Shown here: in pieces, positions 1 to 9,507 of the stretch
Numbering within the stretch: the first letter of the stretch is position 1
Layout: every line of letters begins with the position of its first letter
Assembly (NCBI GenBank): GCA_015501075.1
Contig: JADNYJ010000464.1
Span: forward strand, 1 to 24,759
DNA length: 24,759 nucleotides
DNA from: Gymnopilus junonius
Taxonomy: Eukaryota > Basidiomycota > Agaricomycetes > Agaricales > Galerinaceae
Direction of reading: 5' to 3'
The notes under the pieces: generated by a model
What the model saw: the letters and a program-made list of their open reading frames with translations, nothing else
Told to the model about the DNA's origin: nothing
Databases searched by the model: none
Program-made: the position numbers and the translations under genes

Positions 1-350
1 ACACCTTCTTCAACCTTGTCCCTGAGCCAAAAATGTCGAAGATCAAGTTGCTTCATCCTCCCATGATGTTCTGGATTCTTTGCAACTGTGATTGCACTTT
101 GGTTGTCCATTTTGAGGGTTGAAGGTCCAGTAGCCAAATAACCAAATTCACCAAGGATGTTCCTCAACCAGGCAATCTCTTTACCAGCTTCAACTGCTCC
201 AAGGTACTCTGCTTCAGTGGTGGAAAGTGCAACAAGAGTTTGCAACTTAGAATACCAACTGATAGCTCCTCCAGCCATGATTGAGACATAACCAGCTGTT
301 GATCGTCCTGAATCAATGCAGTCACCATGTGAAGCATCAGTGTACATTAC
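1..350 (-). pseudogene. copia pol: RNase H domain (partial)
   Basis: RNase H degrades the RNA strand of the RNA/DNA hybrid during reverse transcription. On the minus strand the domain opens with YTDASHGD (321-344), which holds the first catalytic Asp. It continues with GRSTAGYVSIMAGGAISW and then ALSTTEAEYLGAVEAGKEI (about 180-225), where the TEAEY motif supplies the catalytic Glu. A later MDNQSA supplies the next Asp, and HFWLRDKVEEG runs to the window edge. This order and spacing is the usual copia RNase H. No stop is seen inside this piece. It follows the RT domain directly and would be the C-terminal part of the polyprotein. Confidence 0.9.
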
Positions 351-399
351 AAAGGGCTCAGACATCGAATTGGTGCCAGAGTAAGTCAGCTTATGCTCC

Positions 400-1480
400 A
401 AAGTTCCTTTGATATAGCAAAGCAGATGTTTGAGAGCCTGCCAGTGCTTGAAACCAGGATTGGAGTTGAAGCGAGCCAAATAGCCCACAGAGTAAGCAAT
501 ATCAGGTCGAGTCATGGTGGCCAAATACTGAAGAGAGCCAACTGCAGACAGGTAAGGAATGGTTGCCATTTCTTGTTCCTCCTCAGGAGTGGAAGGGGAC
601 ATAGAATGAGAAAGTTGGAGCTTGGGAGGAAGAGGGGTTTTGACAGGATGACATTTAGACATACCATACTTCTCAAGCATGTCCAGGATGAACTGGCACT
701 GGTGGAGTATTATGGTGTGCTTAGGGCAGTCTCTGCCAATGCCAATACCTAGTAGGAACCAAGTTGGGCCTAAATTGCGACATTTGAAGTAGGAAGAGAG
801 TTGGGCAATGGTGGACTCAATAGCAGACTGGGATTTTGAAGCAAGGGTGATATCATCAATGTAGATAGGCATAATGATGCAAACTTCAGAGTTGGAGTAG
901 ATATAGACAGATCTATCAGCTTGAATTCACTTGAAGCCCATTTCCTCCAGAACTCTATGTAACTTCTTGTTCCACTGTCTGGCTGCTGTTGGTCTGGCTG
1001 CTGTTTAAGTCCATAGAGCAATTTTCAAAGGCTGCAGACTGCATTGGGTCCTCCTAGATGAAAGCCTTCAGGTTGCTTCATATAAATCTCCTCATCCAAG
1101 TCACCATTGGGAAAGGCAGAGGTGATGTCAAGAGAGTGGAGTTCTAGATCCTCAATGGCTGCCAATGCTAAAATCAAGTGCAGCATTGCAGGGTGGAAGG
1201 TAGGTGCAAAGATCTCATTGTAGTCAATTCCTGGACATTGTGAGTACCCTTTGGCAACAATTCGTGCTTTGAATCACTCAATTGAACCATCAGCATTGTG
1301 TTTGACTTTGAACACCCAATCAGATCCAATTGCCTTTTGACCTTCAGAAAGATCCATAATTTCCCAAGTGTTATTCTCAACCAAGGAGTTGTACTCCTGT
1401 GTTGCAGCTTCATGCCATTGAGCTCCCAGAGGTGTCTTTAGTGTGTGTCTGAAGGAACAAGGTGTAGCATCATTTCCAGC
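400..1480 (-). pseudogene. copia pol: reverse transcriptase domain (RVT_2 type), broken
   Basis: The RT starts with HEAATQEYNSLVENNTWEI and SDWVFKVKHNADGSIE (to 1277), followed by FKARIVAKGYSQ, DITSAFPNGDLDEEIYMKQP, LYGLKQ, then the catalytic box YIDD (854-865; most copia elements have YVDD). FKCRNLGPTWFLLGIGIG, YLATMTRPDIAYS and the connection to RNase H follow. In-frame TGA stops sit at 1274-1276, 1025-1027 and 927-929. An 11-mer AGCAGCCAGAC occurs twice with 15 bp spacing (977-987 and 992-1002 in reverse complement) just after LYGLKQ, and the reading frame differs on either side of it. The domain identity is certain; activity is excluded. Confidence 0.9.
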
Positions 1481-1768
1481 AGCCAGAGTGCCTTCTAAAT
1501 CATCTTCATCTTCTTCTGCCTCTTCAATTGCTTTAGAGAGCAGTTTGATCTTCCACCATTCACCAGGGGCTCTAATAACATGAGTAGTGCACCTAAGTGG
1601 CTGTGGAGTTGCAGGAGACTGTATCTGAGCAGGAGGTGGTGGAGGCGAAGGAGTGCAAGGTGGTGGAGGGATTTCTGGACTAGGAGTGCACTCAGGTGGT
1701 AATTTAGGAACTGGATCAACTTGGGGCTCATCTGGCTTCATATTTGTATCCAAATCATCATCCTCCCC

Positions 1769-2878
1769 CTAGACCTCGAGTGGTGGTGCAAGGGGTGCAG
1801 GAACAGCATTAGGAGCAGGGAGAACCAGTGGGAGAGGTGAACCAGATGACTTGAAACCAGGACCAATGCCAGGAAATGACCTTTCATCAAACTCAGCTCT
1901 TTCAGAGATAATAAACTTCTTTGTGGTTGGATTGTAGAACTGCCAGCCTTTGTATCCAGTAGGGTAGCCCACAAAGATGCACTTCTCTATGTGAGGTCCA
2001 AGAGGGGTTCGCTTGTCCTTCTGAATAAAGACATAGGCTAAGCATCCCCAAACTCTGAAATGCGAAATGTCTGGTTTCTGGTGGTTCCAGGCTTCATAAG
2101 GTGTTGAATCTGATAGAGTGGATGTAGGGATACAATTCCAGACATGTATCATTGTTGCGAGTGCATAGGCCCAGAACCAAAGGGGCAGGCCAGCTTCAAA
2201 GAGCATTGCTGAGATATCATCAGACATAGTTCTGTTTGCTCTCTCTGCTACTCCATTCTGTTGTGGCCTATTCCTGGTGCTGTGTCACCTAATTATCCCA
2301 CAACTGTCTGTAAATGCGATAAACTCCTTAGACATGTATTCCCCAGCTTTATCATCCTGTAATGCTTTGATTTTTGCATCCAATTGGTTCTCTGCCCATG
2401 CTTTGAACTGTTTGAAGGCTGTAAATGCTTCGCTCTTTCACTTTAGAAGGTAGGCAGCTCGGAGTGAAGTGCAGTCATCAATATAAGTGACCCAGTACCT
2501 ATAGCCCTCAGGAGTTGGAGTACGAATGGGGCCATGCAGATCTGAGTGTACAAGCTCTAGAGGCTTGGTAGCTCTGCTGGGTGAAGTTGGGAAAGGATTG
2601 GAACACATCTTGCCTGCTAAACAAGGCTCACAAACTAAGTCAGGCTTTTCCTTCAAATCCAGAGTCATTCCAGTCACCAGACCATTTCTGTGCATCTTAG
2701 AGATGTCTGCATGATTGTGGTGACAACAGCGACGATGCCAGAGTGTAGGAGTAAGTGGTAGCGTCGAAACCCAGTGTGCAGACTCTTGACTAAGTGCAGT
2801 GCGTCCTCCCAGAATTGCAGAGTTGTTGGACTTCAAGGGAGCACAGAATAGGGTCTCATTTCGCAGATTGAAGGCCAT
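1769..2878 (-). pseudogene. copia pol: GAG-pre-integrase and integrase, broken
   Basis: The integrase inserts the retrotransposon cDNA into the genome. The N-terminal zinc-binding part reads LWHRRCCHHNHADISKMH followed by CEPCLAGK (HHCC type). The DDE core follows: first Asp in HSDLHGPIRTP, second Asp in LQDDKAGEYMSKEF (elements of this group usually have TDNGGEY, so this motif is degraded), Glu in QQNGVAERANRT. The C-terminal part reads PLWFWAYALATMIHVWN and FVGYPTGYKGWQFYNP. In-frame TGA stops occur at 2438-2440 and 2285-2287, and a TAG at 1769-1771. All these pieces stay in one reading frame, so the damage is by stops and not by indels. After 1769 the same frame enters a Pro-rich linker (about 1540-1753) leading to RT. 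Confidence 0.92.
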
Positions 2879-2910
2879 TTGCTCTGAATTGATGTGAATC
2901 TCAAAGCCCT

Positions 2911-3330
2911 TTACTCTGACAAGGTATAGGCATGAGAGAGGTTTGATTGAAGTGCTGGTACATGAAGGACTCTAGAAAACTCTACTGGATGCATTGCCTG
3001 ACCTCTAATAACTGGGTGAAACACCACAGTTCCAATTCCTGCTGAACTAACAATGCTGCCATCTGCTAACTTCACCCCAGTGCAAAAGGGAATGTAATTG
3101 CGCATCCAATGATGATGTGGGGTCATATGAGATGTGGCACCTGTGTCTGCAGTCCAGTCATTATCAGCAGGTGGGAGTGAGGTAGAAGAGCGATGACTTG
3201 CATTTCCAGCGAATTCAGTCACTCCTGATGAAGATGTGGAGTCTGTGGAGGCAGCTGCAGCTGCAGCCTTGCTTTTGCACTTTTGGTGGCTTATTGGCCC
3301 AGATAGTGCGCTTGTTGGTTGCATACTCTG
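2911..3330 (-). pseudogene. copia pol: aspartic protease region
   Basis: Minus-strand frame with DWTADTGATSHMTPHHHWM; the D-T-G triad at 3139-3147 is the active site of retroviral-type aspartic proteases that cleave the Gag-Pol polyprotein. KLADGSIVSSAGIGTV and HVPALQSNLSH follow, as usual in the copia protease. The segment before it is a Ser/Ala-rich linker. The frame differs from that of the zinc knuckle upstream, which ends at a TGA at 3335-3337, so a frameshift separates Gag from protease in this copy. Downstream the frame stops at 2911, just before the integrase frame that begins near 2878. Confidence 0.88.
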
Positions 3331-3334
3331 CTCC

Positions 3335-3582
3335 TCACTTGTATGCATCGCAATCCTTGATTCCATGTGCTGGGTCATTGCAGAAGATACAGGGATGCTT
3401 CCCAGAGTCAGAGGAAGCAGCCAGAGCACTCCCAACTGATATAGCATCATTTGCACGTCGTTTGCATTGTATATCCTCTGTAACAAATGCAGCTTGAAGA
3501 GTAGACTTGGAGAGGGAGTCCTTGAGCAGTAGAGATGACACAAATGCGCTGTATTCATCAGGGAGCGCCCTAACAGAGTACA
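3335..3582 (-). pseudogene. copia Gag C-terminal remnant with CCHC zinc knuckle
   Basis: The minus-strand frame contains LPDEYSAFVSSLLL, typical of the copia Gag (UBN2-like) domain, and then the knuckle CIFCNDPAHGIKDC (C-x2-C-x4-H-x4-C), which binds RNA in the virus-like particle. The upstream two thirds of Gag are missing. At 3582/3583 the open frame runs straight into LINE 3' UTR sequence up to 3772, making an artificial open frame of 145 codons. The first half of that frame is non-coding LINE DNA and should not be read as protein. The frame ends with TGA at 3335-3337. Confidence 0.85.
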
Positions 3583-4262
3583 CTACCATTAAACTATGCC
3601 TAGTGCGAGACTGGCTCCTGCAGGCCAAACTGGGACCACAAAACAGTGGGCCCGTACTCTCATTGGTGCCCCGACCGAAGGGAGGGGTCCAACAAATAAT
3701 AGAGGGGCACTGGAAGGTGGCCTGCCAGTCCAAGCCCGATAGCCCAGAGCATGCGCATACTGTGTTAGCCACTGAAGGCAGACCATTTCAGGTCACCGAA
3801 GCAGGGGGCACACTTGTCTGTCAATAATGCCGTAGCTCCAGAACCAGACCCCCACCCTCAACCCAGCAAAGCCAAAGCCTGCCAAGTATTAGGACTCTGG
3901 TCTGAGCATACCCCAAACCACCAAATCCAGCCAACGGGAACAACACCTACCTTGCCCGACCAAGTTATCCAACACCTTGAGGAGGGTGGTTGAAAGCGAA
4001 TGCAGTGGGGTTAGCTTTCAAAAAGGATACGAGCTGATCCAGGCAAACTGGATAGTTATGGCGATCATGTTGGGGACATGACCTGAGAAGGTGCTTGTGA
4101 GTTTGGAGGTGGTATCCGCACTCACAGCTAGTGGCTTCAGGAATGTTGAATCGAGAGTAGTACTCCCCAGTGGAAGCATGGTTGGTGATGGCACGAGAGA
4201 CCCTTGTGAAAAGAGTCAAGTCGCCGCCCACATACTGAAGCCAGGGACCACCTCGTTTGGCC
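3583..4262 (-). mobile_element. LINE 3' fragment (3' UTR plus end of ORF2), tail lost
   Basis: Reverse-complement match to the 3' part of the LINE copies at 7200-7870 and 12060-12740. The 3' UTR part covers 3583-3964 and holds no gene. The ORF2 end covers 3965-4262. The fragment ends at the sequence TTAATGGTAG, so about 65 bp of 3' UTR and the poly(A) present in other copies are missing, and copia Gag DNA follows directly. At the other end it meets the 5' end of a plus-strand LINE at 4262/4263, in the same head-to-tail-inverted arrangement as at 9507/9508. It may be the 3' half of a 5'-inverted insertion whose tail was later deleted. Confidence 0.88.
3965..4262 (-). pseudogene. LINE ORF2 C-terminus with Cys/His motif
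   Basis: Frame reading GGPWLQYVGGDLTLFTRV, then TSCECGYHLQTHKHLLRSC followed by PQHDRHNYPV, ending in TGA at 3965-3967. The pattern C-x-C...H-x4-C is the Cys/His motif found at the C-terminus of many LINE ORF2 proteins after RNase H; it is thought to help bind the template RNA. Only about 100 codons survive. The codons upstream of 4262 on the minus strand belong to an inverted 5' UTR and are not part of the protein. This copy differs from the others (CECGYH against CECSHH), so it is an older lineage. Confidence 0.85.
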
Positions 4263-4402
4263 ATCCTTCTTTCCCACAGACCACCACCATTGCAAAATGT
4301 CGATACCTCGCAAAGCCACAATTTCTCTCAACAACCTGCGATCTGGTCCTTGGATAGCTGTTTACAGTTATTCGAGTGTGTATGCACCTTTAGTGCAAGA
4401 TG
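4263..4402 (+). promoter_or_regulatory. LINE 5' UTR (probable internal promoter)
   Basis: This 140-bp segment (TTCTTTCCCACAGACCACCA... to CTTTAGTGCAAG) is shared with 18183-18323 and, in reverse complement, 9367-9507. In the copia-flanked case and in the palindrome case the homology begins at the same base although the neighbours differ, so this is the true 5' end of the element. LINEs carry their promoter here, since they must transcribe from wherever they land. No TATA box is evident. The promoter role is inferred from position. Confidence 0.6.
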
Positions 4403-5723
4403 ATGTCTGAGCGATCATCATCATCCATGCCCAAGCGCCCCACCCTTCTGCCTCTGGTGGGCATATTCCACCCGTCAGAGCTTCGAGCACCAAATCTCCA
4501 ACCCCAGAGGGGTCTTCATCCTCTCGATCCATTCGAGAGAGATATGCTTCATCCACCCCTGCTCCTCGCGAGCGGGAGGAGGCTGAGTCCTGGTCAGCGA
4601 TACACTCACAGGCCACTACTCCCATTGCTTTGAGGGCTTCGTCCCCCAATGTTTCCATGGGGGAGGATGATGATACCATTCATTTTCCTCTCCCAAGCGC
4701 CTCTCCAGAGCCGCAGCCTACTGCCCTTTCTCTCACAGGATCGGAGGGGGACTGGGTTGCTGTGGCAGAGTCACTGAAGACCATTGGGTCATTTATGATG
4801 ACCAACGGTCCTTCTACTTTATCAGGGGCAGATCGCCCTGATTATGCTGGCCTTTTCACTAGGATAGTGAATTCGGTCACTTCTTCCCCTTGGGCCAAGG
4901 AGGCCACTGGTGTCAGCGCCCGATCACCATCTCTTAGATGGTCAATCGTCCACAACCTTATCGATTCTGATAGTTCCCTAGTGGACCTCATGTATCGAGA
5001 CCTAGCAAAGACTCGAGGGGAAGCTTCTGCTCCCCCCCCGGGCCCTCATCTTCCCAGACTGGCCCCCCAGCGGACCCTGAGGAGCCTCCCAAGGCACCCG
5101 CTCCTGCTCCTTCTTGTACCAAGCTCCAGCCTCGCAAACAGAAGGCCAAGCTGGTCCCATACCAGAGGCTGCCCCCCCCAGGGCCCCCTCCCGTTCCTCT
5201 TTCCTCCCATCCCAAGCGCTCCTTTGCCTCAAAACTCCGGACACCAGTTCTGGGGTCCTCGATCTGCGGGTCACTTACTAATCGCTATTTTGAACGTGCA
5301 GTCGCTCAAATGGCACCACAAACCTGGACCCAGGCCGCTTCAGGCCTGGGCCCAGACCCTGGTCCTGGACCCTCTCAGGGCCCAACTAGACCCTCTACCC
5401 CAGCCAAGTCTAAAGGGCTGGACTTTGTCACGGTGGGCCCGATGCACCACCAAGTTCTCGTGGTGTTCAATGCCTTCGTGCCGATGAATGTCATACTCAC
5501 TACGCTGGTTGATGAGGTCAACCGGATGATGGCCCTGGATTGATTTGATATTCGGATCACTTCAGCGGAGCCCGCCTATCACAGGTGGGCCCTGCACACC
5601 AACCACATACCCACGACTGATGAGCTTATGCTCCTTCGGGGTGTGATCTATAATGTTGTCCAAGGCACCTCCGATGCTAATAAGGAGTTGATGCCTTGGG
5701 TCGGACTACCGATGTCCAAAGCC
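4403..5723 (+). pseudogene. LINE ORF1 (nucleic-acid-binding, Gag-like), copy A, truncated
   Basis: The start ATG at 4403 gives MSERSSSS, shared with the copies at 18324 and 9366. A frameshift soon after moves the frame to 4630, where GSEGDWVAVAESLKTIGSFM and RPDYAGLFTRIVN are readable. A second shift occurs in the Pro-rich tract near 5030. The third frame (from 5310) carries the conserved C-terminal domain: SKGLDFV, NVILTTLVDEVNRMMALD, a TGA at 5541-5543, then FDIRITSAEPAY and LHTNHIPTTDELMLLRG. The TGA is CGA (Arg) at 19469 in another copy. ORF1 proteins of this kind coat the LINE RNA. The zinc knuckles that should follow are deleted at the 5723 junction. Not functional. Confidence 0.85.
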
Positions 5724-7495
5724 AGACACTCGATGCCAACTGCATAGCCCTGAAAAGATCCTATGCGGTGATCTTCAAACTCTTCACAAAGTTTGCCCTC
5801 GCTCTTGAGCATGACAAGACAGAGTTATTCCATTTTGATTGTTCTCATTCTGAGTTCAATCTGTCCATGGATCTAGGGTATGCTCCCTACACTCATGACA
5901 AACATCTGACACCCAAGCCATTTTGGCGGTACTTGGGTTTCTTCTTTGATCGGAAGTTGACATTCCATGAACACATCCGGTACTATTCCACCAAGTCCTT
6001 CACCACCATTAAGGTGATGAGGATGCTTGGTAACTCATCTAGGGGGCTTACGCCCATGCAAAAGCATCTGCTTTACAGGTCTTGTGTGTTGCCTATTGCA
6101 ACATATGGCCTCCAATTATGGTTCTTCCAAGGTGCTAAGTGCCAGGGAACCATCAAACTACTGACCAGCATGCAGAGGCACGCTGCGCTCTGGATCACCG
6201 GTGCATTCCACACCTCTCCTATGGGAGGAATCGAAGCCCTTGCAGGCCTGGGCCCCATCCACCTAGTCTTGAAATGCGCTGCTGCAGTTGGTGTTCTGCA
6301 CATGGCAGCCCTATCAGATACTCATCCAGTGTGCTTTCTTTTGAGTGCACCCTTCTCCAAAGGAGCGAGTCCTCATCCTCGCTCTGCTGCATTTATGACT
6401 GCCCCCCAGTGCGCTAAGGTGCAGGGTACTGTTATGGACGTGGATGACATGCTCCATGTTGTCAGTGAGCCCCTGGAGCCATTTGCTCCAGAAGCCCACC
6501 CTGGTGGGCGTTTCCTTGAATTACATCATGGAATTCACTTTGATATCACCCCGGTGCCCAAGGATAAGGTTGGGCTCCAGCGCAAATGGTTAGACTGCTT
6601 CTGGGAGGCCTCGAAGTGGGAACCATCCACCCTGGTCTGTGTCAATGATGGTAGTCACCCCACTGATTGGAGCAAGCAGGCTATCACAGCTTCACTTGTA
6701 TTTTGCCAAGGAGTCGAGGTGCATGCATCTCACTATGTGGCTGGGAGTGCTCTTGCAGAGGATGCTGAGCTTTACTCCCTACATACTGCAATTGTCCGGG
6801 CCTGTGCCATGGACAATTGCGACTACATCGTTATCATGTCGGACTCTACCAAGGCCTTGGGGAGTCTACTCGATGCTTCCGTGCATTCTGGCCAAGCTCA
6901 TTCCTTGGCCATTATCTGCACCCTTACAGAGTGGTGGACCAGAGGTCCTGGCCACCATATCTCCCTTCACCATGTCCCATCCTCGTTGAAATGGGGCATC
7001 CACTACCAGGCTCATCTCATGGCCACTGAGCTTTCTGTCATGGTGGGGCCCAACATGCCACACTCACTTGCCTTGCTGCACAAAGCAGTGGACGATAATC
7101 CGGGGGAGGGCTGGAAAGAGCTGTTCCAGCAACCCTCATACTCAGGGCAACATTTCCTGTCACTCACCGACCTCGACGGGGGTTGACTCGAACTGCGGGC
7201 CAAACGAGGTGGTCCCCAGCTTCAGTATGCAGGCGGCAACTTAACTCTCTTTATGAGGGTCACTCACGCCATCACTAACCATGCTCCCATTGGGGAGTAT
7301 TATTCTCAATTCAACATTTCTGAATCCACCAGTTGTGAGTGCAGCCACCATACCCAAACTCGTGATCACTTATTCAGGTCATGTCCCCAGCACGATTGTC
7401 ATGACTATCCAGTTCGTCTGGATCAGCTCGTATCATTTTTGAAAGCTAACCCCACTGTGTTCACCTTCAACCGCCCCCCTCGAGGTGTCGGATGA
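5724..7495 (+). pseudogene. LINE ORF2 3' part: RT thumb, RNase H, Cys/His tail (copy A)
   Basis: The frame enters the RT after its catalytic box (LDANCIALKRSYAVIF), then gives EHDKTELFHFD, PFWRYLGFFFDRKLTFHEHI and LYRSCVLPIATYGLQLWF, the thumb region of LINE RTs. RNase H follows, with the catalytic residues readable: Asp in VNDGS (6647-6649), Glu in EDAELYSLH (6767-6769), Asp in IMSDSTKA (6842-6844). The Cys/His tail TSCECSHHTQTRDHLFRSC follows, with the stop at 7493-7495. The whole stretch is one frame broken only by TGA at 7184-7186, which is CGA at 17916 in another copy. Fingers and palm are missing, so it could not act as a polymerase. Confidence 0.92.
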
Positions 7496-7942
7496 CTTGG
7501 TCGGGCAAGGTAGGTGTTGTTCCTGTTGGCTGGATTCGTCAGTCTGGGGTGTGCCCAGAACAGAGTCCTAATACTTGGCGGGCTTCGGCTTTGCTGGGTT
7601 GAGGGTGGGGGTCTTTGCTCTGGAGCTTCGGTGTTATCGACAGACAAGTGTTGACCCCCCGCTTCAGCGACCCGAAATGGTCTGCCTTCAGTGGCTGACA
7701 CAGTATGCACACATCCTGGGCTGTTGGGTTTGGTTGATGGGCCCCCTTCCATTGCCCTTCCATTACTTTGTTGGACCCATCCCTTTGGTCGGGGCATCAA
7801 TGAGAGTACGGGCCCACTGTTTTGTGGTCCCAAGTTGGCCCACAAGAGCCAGTCTTGCACTAGGCATAGTTTAATGGTAGATTACTTCAGGTGTATGTAT
7901 ATCTGCAACTGGACTGCTTTCGCGCACCGGTATATAAATCCT

Positions 7943-7974
<32 letters not shown>
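7496..7974 (+). other. LINE 3' UTR and poly(A), copy A
   Basis: Non-coding stretch of about 450 bp shared by all 3' ends in the window, ending ACCGGTATATAAATCCTTG followed by ATTT and 26 A. No gene is seen in it. The fixed last 20 bases before the A tract in every copy suggest the part recognised by the element's own RT at first-strand priming. Confidence 0.85.
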
Positions 7975-7977
<3 letters not shown>

Positions 7978-9366
7978 GTTGGTGGGGGTCTTCTGGAAGA
8001 TGTCCGAATAATAGGGGACATCCAAAACCTTCAAGAAGGCTTTGGACATTGGCAATCTGACCCAAGGTGTCAACCCCTTATAATCATCAGAGGTACCTTG
8101 GACTACATTATAGATAGCACCCCGAAGGAGCATGAGCTCATCATTTGTGGGTATGTGGTTGGTGTGCAGAGCCCACCCACAATAGGTGGGTTCTGCAGAA
8201 GTGATCCGAATGTCGAATCGATCAAGAGCCATCATCCGGTTGATCTCATCAACCAGCGTAGTGAGTATGACATTCATCAGTGCGAAGTCATTGAATACCA
8301 TGAGAACTTGGCAGCGCATCGGGCCTGCCATGACAAAGTCCAGCCCTTTAGACTTGGCTGGGGTAGAGGGTCTAGTCGGGCCCTGAGAGGGTCCGGGACC
8401 AGGGTCTGGGCCCGGGCCTGCAGCGGCCTGGGTCCAGGTTTGTGGTGCCATTTGTGTGACTGCATGCTCAAAATAGCGATTAGTAAGCGACCCGCAGGTC
8501 GAGGACCCCAGAACTGGTGTCCGGAGTTTCGATGTGAAGGAGCGCTTGGGGTGCGAAGAGAGGGGAAAGGGAGGGGGCGGCCTCTGATATTGTACAAGCT
8601 TAGCCTTCTGTTTACGAGGCTGAAGCTTGGCATGAGCAGGAGCAGGAGCGGGTGCCTTGGGAGGCTCCACCGGGTCTGCTGGAGGGCCAGTCTGCTTTGG
8701 AGGGGCAGACTGGGAGGATGATGGCTCAGGAGGGGGAGCAGAAGCTCCTCCTTGAGTCATCGCTAGGTCTCGATACATGAGGTCTGCTAAGGAACTATCA
8801 GAATCGATAAGGTTGCAGATGATAGACCATCTAAGAGATGGTGATCAGGCGCTGACACCCGTGGCCTCCTTGGCCCAAGAGGAAGTAGTGACCAAATTCA
8901 CTATCCTAGTGAAAAGGCCGGCATAATCAGGGCGATCTGCCCCTGATAAAGTAGAAGGACCGTTGGTCATCATAAATGACCCAATGGTCTTCAGTGACTC
9001 TGCCACAGCAACCCAGTCCCCCTCTGATCCTGTGAGAGAAAGGGCAGTAGGCTGCGGCTCTGGAGAGGTGCTTGGGAGAGGAAAGCGAATGGTATCGTCA
9101 TCCTCCCCCATGGAAACATCGGGGGATGAAGCCCTCGAAGCAATGGGAGTAGTGGCCTGCGAGTGCATCACTGACCGAGACTCAGCCTCCTCCCACTCAC
9201 GAGGAGCAGGGGTGGATGAAGCATATCTCTCTCGAATGGATCGAGAGGATGAAGAACCCTCAGGGGTTGGAGACTTGGTACTTGAAGCTCTGACAGATGG
9301 TAAACGCCCACCAGAGGCAGAGAGAGAGGGGCGCTTGGGTGTGGACGATGATGATCGCTCAGACAT
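7975..9366 (-). pseudogene. LINE ORF1, N-terminal two thirds (left arm)
   Basis: Starts at ATG 9366 (MSERSSSSTPKRPSLSASGG) after the 5' UTR. Ser/Thr/Pro-rich N-terminus, then GSEGDWVAVAESLKTIGSFM, DRPDYAGLFTRIVNLV, a TGA at 8845-8847 (CGA at 4921 in copy A), MYRDLAMTQGGAS, a Pro/Ala-rich tract with the basic run LQPRKQKAKL, then KSKGLDFVMAGPMRCQVLMV, DEINRMMALDRFDIRITSAE and LPMSKAFLKVLDVPYYSDIF. It is cut near 7975, before the zinc knuckles. Except for the one TGA the frame is open from 9366 to the cut, better preserved than its mirror copy, which has a 1-base deletion near 18588. The poly-T at 7951-7974 adds a run of false Phe codons to this frame. Confidence 0.87.
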
Positions 9367-9507
9367 TGACTTGCACTAAAGGTGCGTACACACTCAAATA
9401 GCGATAAACACTATCCAAGTACCAGATCACAGGTTGTTGAAGAAAGTTGTGGCGTTGCAAGTATATTGACATTTTGTGATGGTGGTGGTCTGTGGGAAAG
9501 AAGGAAT
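9367..9507 (-). promoter_or_regulatory. LINE 5' UTR (left arm)
   Basis: Reverse-complement copy of the 140-bp 5' UTR at 4263-4402. It reads away from the adjoining 3' UTR fragment at 9508, so transcription from it would run antisense to the plus-strand LINE material on its left. Promoter role inferred. Confidence 0.5.

Larger units (their letters stand above)
1..3582 (-). mobile_element. Ty1/copia LTR retrotransposon, internal region, both ends missing
   Basis: Read on the minus strand, the domains come in copia order: Gag zinc knuckle (about 3340-3390), protease (about 3130-3165), integrase (about 1769-2878), reverse transcriptase (about 400-1480), RNase H (1-350). Integrase before RT is the diagnostic order of copia as against gypsy elements. 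The left window edge cuts the element inside RNase H, so its 3' LTR lies outside. On the other side it stops at 3582/3583, where LINE 3' UTR sequence begins, so the 5' LTR and most of gag are lost. The pol part is broken by six in-frame stops (2438, 2285, 1769, 1274, 1025, 927) and a frame change near 980-1002. It is a dead relic. Confidence 0.93.
4263..7974 (+). mobile_element. LINE copy A, 5' end and poly(A) present, large internal deletion
   Basis: Runs from the 5' UTR start (4263) through ORF1, jumps near 5719-5724 from late ORF1 into the RT just after YVDD, and continues through RT thumb, RNase H, Cys/His tail, 3' UTR and a 26-nt A tract (7949-7974). About 2.5 kb found in the most complete copy (rest of ORF1, endonuclease, RT fingers and palm) is absent. 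Its 3' third from about 6857 onwards lies in the large inverted repeat and matches 19742-20834 in reverse complement. No target-site duplication could be assigned because both flanks are other LINE pieces. Confidence 0.9.

Noticed and set aside
927..2440. TGA as a sense codon (recoding) because so many in-frame stops are TGA
   Set aside because: Sister LINE copies have CGA at the corresponding kind of site, ORF2 itself ends in TGA after the Cys/His tail, and TAG and frameshifts also occur. Decay by transition explains it.
7882..8065. Open frames ending in long Phe or Lys runs at the A/T tracts (also 9712-9921, 17770-17979, 19690-19819)
   Set aside because: They are translations of LINE poly(A) tails, not proteins.
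8098..8721. 207-codon open frame on the plus strand (mirror at 18968-19591)
   Set aside because: It is the antisense of ORF1; its Gly/Arg-rich composition comes from the Pro-rich coding strand, and it has no family resemblance.
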